DNA of 64,000 bases, from positions 37,644-101,643 of the forward strand of contig JAJPJA010000059.1 of assembly GCA_021324455.1 (NCBI GenBank), written 5' to 3'. A program made the translations under genes and the position numbers. The DNA comes from Pseudomonadota bacterium (GTDB taxonomy: Bacteria; Desulfobacterota; Binatia; Binatales; Binataceae). This document shows, in pieces, positions 61,598 to 64,000 of the stretch (positions are counted from its first letter, which is position 1; the number at the start of each line of letters is the position of its first letter). The notes below the pieces were generated by a model. That model had not been told where the DNA came from and made no database searches. It saw only the letters and a program-made list of their open reading frames with translations.

Positions 61598-62491
61598 TCA
61601 CCCGCGGCGGCGGCGGTCAAATTCAAGCGCCAGCTCGATGGCCAGCGAAGGGCCGCCGCCGCTCATGATGTTAAACCCCGCCACCCGCGATTGCAGCGCC
61701 CCCATCAGCTCCAGGCTGTGCTCGATGGAAAGCCTGCGCGCCTGCGCTTCGCTCAAACCCTCATAGCGGTCGAAGTGATCGCCGACCTGGCTGAGGTCCC
61801 GGACCTGGCGCTTGAGATAGGTCGCCATCTCGGCGCGTTTGACCGGCAGGATTCCGAGCACCACGTGGATGCCCATGGCACCGGCCTGATCGAGGAAGCG
61901 CTCGGCCCGCTCGATATCGAACACCGGCTGGGTGATGACGAATTGGGCGCCGCCGCTGGCCTTGCGCGCCAGCAGTTCCAGTTCGCGTTCGAAATTCCGC
62001 CGATTTGGATTGGCCACCGCGCCGGCCACCAGCGCCGGCAGCGTCTTGAGCGCGCGCTTGCCCTCGCCGGTATCGCCGCGGTTGAGTTCGCCGATCACGC
62101 GCAGCAGCCCAAACGCGTCCACGTCATGGACGCTGCGCGCCTCGGCATGGGAGCCGGGCGGCAGCTTGTCGCCGGTCAAAGCGACGACCGCGTCGATACC
62201 GGCGGCGGCGGCGCCCAAAAGGTCGGATTTGAGCGCGAGCAGGTTGCGGTCGCGGCAGGAAAAATTCAGCGCCACCGGTATCCCCAGCCGCTGCTTGATC
62301 ATGATGGCGAAGACCAGGCCGGAAAGTTTCACCCGGGCCATCGCATTGTCGGTAAGATTGATGGCGTCGGCCTTGTTGCGCAGCGGCGCCAGACGTGCCA
62401 GCAGCGAGTCGATATTGATTCCGCGCGGCGGTCCCACCTCGATCCACAATGAGGGAATACCGCTTGCCAGATGCTCCAGTAGCTTGGACAT
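61598..62491 (-). CDS. Methylenetetrahydrofolate reductase family protein
   Basis: 297 residues from the ATG at 62491. The barrel has [49 protein letters not shown] and [18 protein letters not shown], the FAD and folate-binding blocks of PF02219. The FxEhhPP-type opening is modified to IEVGPPRG. It reduces methylene-THF to methyl-THF, or acts in C1 metabolism together with the folE product route. It lies between a homoserine-kinase-like gene and folE. Partner MetV-like protein not seen. Confidence 0.88.
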   Translation of the reverse strand: MSKLLEHLASGIPSLWIEVGPPRGINIDSLLARLAPLRNKADAINLTDNAMARVKLSGLVFAIMIKQRLGIPVALNFSCRDRNLLALKSDLLGAAAAGIDAVVALTGDKLPPGSHAEARSVHDVDAFGLLRVIGELNRGDTGEGKRALKTLPALVAGAVANPNRRNFERELELLARKASGGAQFVITQPVFDIERAERFLDQAGAMGIHVVLGILPVKRAEMATYLKRQVRDLSQVGDHFDRYEGLSEAQARRLSIEHSLELMGALQSRVAGFNIMSGGGPSLAIELALEFDRRRRG

Positions 62492-62579
62492 CACCAAGAA
62501 TGCGCGCGGGCGTCAGGCGGCGCGGCCTGGAAGAGAGGTTGGGACTGAGGGGCGGCGCAAAGGCCGGGAACGATCGCGC

Positions 62580-63608
62580 TCAGGGCTTCTCACTGGCTCT
62601 TATCTTCTGGTACTTGCGATAATCGTACCCGGTTGCCATCGCCATCAGCAGCGCCTCCATCCCGCCCGGTTTTTCGCGCCGCAAAATCCGCAGCCGTTCG
62701 AAGAACTCCCGGAAATCCTTATGCTCGCGGGTGGCGCCGTCGTTGGGTTGAAGAAAGAAATCGCGCAGCCGGGTCACGGTGAAGCGCAGCGAGGAGTAGC
62801 GCAGTTCGTTGGGAAATGCGTCCCATTCCGCCAGCGACAGCGTGCGCACCGCCTCGTAGCCGCGCAGCAGATGGCGGAAGCGATCCAGCGAGTACTGCCC
62901 ATCCACGAAGCACAGCGCGTTGACCGCCGTGGCGATATCGAAAATGAACTTGCCCCGGCATGCCGCTTCGAAGTCCAGCACCGCCAGCAGCCGCTCGCCG
63001 CGGAACAGGATGTTATCGGCAAAGAGGTCGCCGTGGATGATTCCCTTGGGCAGCTTGGTTTCCAGGTACCGGTTGAGATAGTCGATTTCGTCGTCCAGCG
63101 TGCGCGTCACGCGGCGGAAATACGACGGCAGGCGCCCGCGCACATTGTTATACAGGTCCGCCACCCGCTCGAAACTGAAACGATTGTCGATGCCTTTCTT
63201 ATAGCCCTTGCCGATAACATGCAGTTCGGCGAGCACCCGGCCCACGCCTTCGAGCTGCGCCATGCGCATCTCGTGCGGCGCCACCATCCTGCCTTCCGTG
63301 TACTTGCTCACCGAAAGACAGCGGCTGCGGTACTCGCGGTAATAGCGCCCCTTGCGGTCCTGCAGCGGATGCGGACAGGGAAAGGAATGCTTGTGCAGGA
63401 AGGAGAGCAGGTCGATCTCGCGCTTGACCTCCATCTCGCCCTTGGCTTCGTCAATGCGCAGCAGGTACTTGCCCTTGGGCGTTTCCAGCAGGTAGTTGGT
63501 GTTGACCGAGCCCTGGGGAATGGCCAGGGCGTTGGCGATACGGCCGAAGCCGTAATCGTCGGCGAGCTCTTCAAGTAAATCTGCGCTGAGCTCGGTGTAT
63601 GCGGCCAT
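62580..63608 (-). CDS. Homoserine-kinase-like protein (ThrB2/aminoglycoside-phosphotransferase fold)
   Basis: 342 residues from the ATG at 63608; the frame is open to 63668. The kinase-fold motifs are present: IPQGSVNTNYLLET, IIHGDLFADNILF (catalytic HGD) and LAVLDFEAAC (metal-binding DFE). This pattern matches type II homoserine kinases such as ThrB of Pseudomonas, which belong to the choline-kinase-like fold. Other small-molecule kinases of the fold are possible. A good promoter lies upstream. Confidence 0.85.
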   Translation of the reverse strand: MAAYTELSADLLEELADDYGFGRIANALAIPQGSVNTNYLLETPKGKYLLRIDEAKGEMEVKREIDLLSFLHKHSFPCPHPLQDRKGRYYREYRSRCLSVSKYTEGRMVAPHEMRMAQLEGVGRVLAELHVIGKGYKKGIDNRFSFERVADLYNNVRGRLPSYFRRVTRTLDDEIDYLNRYLETKLPKGIIHGDLFADNILFRGERLLAVLDFEAACRGKFIFDIATAVNALCFVDGQYSLDRFRHLLRGYEAVRTLSLAEWDAFPNELRYSSLRFTVTRLRDFFLQPNDGATREHKDFREFFERLRILRREKPGGMEALLMAMATGYDYRKYQKIRASEKP

Positions 63609-63639
63609 TGCGATAGACGGACAGTTCGGGTCCGCGGGT

Positions 63640-63668
63640 AGTTTAAAATCTTGTAATGTGATGGTCAA
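63640..63668 (-). promoter_or_regulatory. Sigma-70-type promoter for the homoserine-kinase-like gene
   Basis: On the minus strand: -35 TTGACC (63663-63668), a 17-base spacer and -10 TAAACT (63640-63645). Transcription would start near 63633, leaving a leader of about 25 bases before the ATG at 63608. Confidence 0.6.
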
Positions 63669-63830
63669 CCAGCAACTGGGCGGATCGTGCGATATTGTCC
63701 GGATTTCTTAAGGCGCCGCCTTTGAAGCGCGCACCGCTGGCGGATGAAGCGCCGCCGGCCCGCGCCGCTATTGCGTCGGGCCCGCGATGACGCTTTAAAC
63801 TCAAGCGACAATCACCGATGTGAGCCGACA

Positions 63831-64000
63831 ATGAAAAAGAGCGCGCCCGCGAAAACCGCCGCCAAAACCCATGCCGATGGCCATCCGATGGAAGGAAAGC
63901 CCGCCCCGGACTTCGAGCTGCCCGACGCCGAAGGGCATCAGGTCAAGCTGCGTGAGCTTATCGCGAAAGGCAACCTGGTCATCTATTTTTACCCCAAAGA
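63831..64000 (+). CDS. bcp: Peroxiredoxin Bcp/PrxQ family, cut by window edge
   Basis: Only the first 56 codons are visible, from the ATG at 63831 to the right edge. KPAPDFELPDAEGHQVKLREL and VIYFYPKD (ends at the edge) are the invariant opening of the Bcp/PrxQ thiol peroxidases; the active-site Cys follows just outside the window. A short basic N-terminal stretch (KKSAPAKTAAKTHADGHP) precedes the domain. It reduces peroxides with thioredoxin. It is divergent from the homoserine-kinase-like gene, 222 bases away. Confidence 0.88.
   Translation, partial: MKKSAPAKTAAKTHADGHPMEGKPAPDFELPDAEGHQVKLRELIAKGNLVIYFYPK

Noticed and set aside
1..64000. CRISPR arrays, insertion sequences, prophage or rRNA genes
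   Set aside because: No direct repeat array, transposase, integrase or rRNA signature was found by reading.

Overview
The window is gene-dense, GC-rich bacterial chromosome with long spurious antisense reading frames, as expected at this GC. No rRNA, tRNA, CRISPR array, insertion sequence, integrase or phage gene was seen. A LOL-like/BamE-like lipoprotein, a type II secretion operon, SppA and an L,D-transpeptidase indicate a Gram-negative, diderm cell. F420-type luciferase-like oxidoreductase, many amidohydrolases, a P450 and a thiolase/DUF35 pair recall uncultured soil lineages such as Candidatus Binatota or deltaproteobacteria-like groups; that placement is inference only.

Region 1 (1-20.6 kb) looks catabolic. 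On the minus strand sit a truncated amidohydrolase, a DUF35 zinc-ribbon protein, a thiolase-like protein without the usual nucleophilic cysteine, two more amidohydrolases and a cyclase-family hydrolase. Next come an MFS exporter, an HpaI-type aldolase, a D-2-hydroxyacid dehydrogenase coupled to a cytochrome P450, an F420-type oxidoreductase and a Baeyer-Villiger-type monooxygenase, then a CHASE2 sensor fragment, a CPA2 antiporter with a long C-terminal cytoplasmic region, a di-metal hydrolase and an enoyl-CoA hydratase. Together these could oxidise, ring-open and cleave a cyclic (for example terpenoid, steroid-like or aromatic) substrate; the substrate cannot be read from the sequence.

Region 2 (20.6-38.3 kb) is mainly housekeeping: rpmE-prfA-prmC-murA-hisD-hisB-hisA, an OPT-family transporter, an ADP-forming acyl-CoA synthetase, two secreted proteins of unknown function, sppA, a PNPOx-like protein and an L,D-transpeptidase.

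Region 3 (37.7-48.1 kb, minus strand) is a type II secretion operon in the order lipoprotein-gspE-F-G-H-I-J-K-L-M-N-acetyltransferase. gspC and the secretin gene gspD are not in the window.

Region 4 (48.2-64 kb) carries an enoyl-CoA hydratase, ribD-nrdR, and yceD-rpmF-plsX-fabD-acpP without fabH or fabG. After these come nth, glpD, a molybdopterin oxidoreductase, NAD-type isocitrate dehydrogenase, glycerate 2-kinase, folE-rpiA, a methylenetetrahydrofolate reductase, a homoserine-kinase-like protein, and the start of a Bcp/PrxQ peroxiredoxin cut by the right edge.
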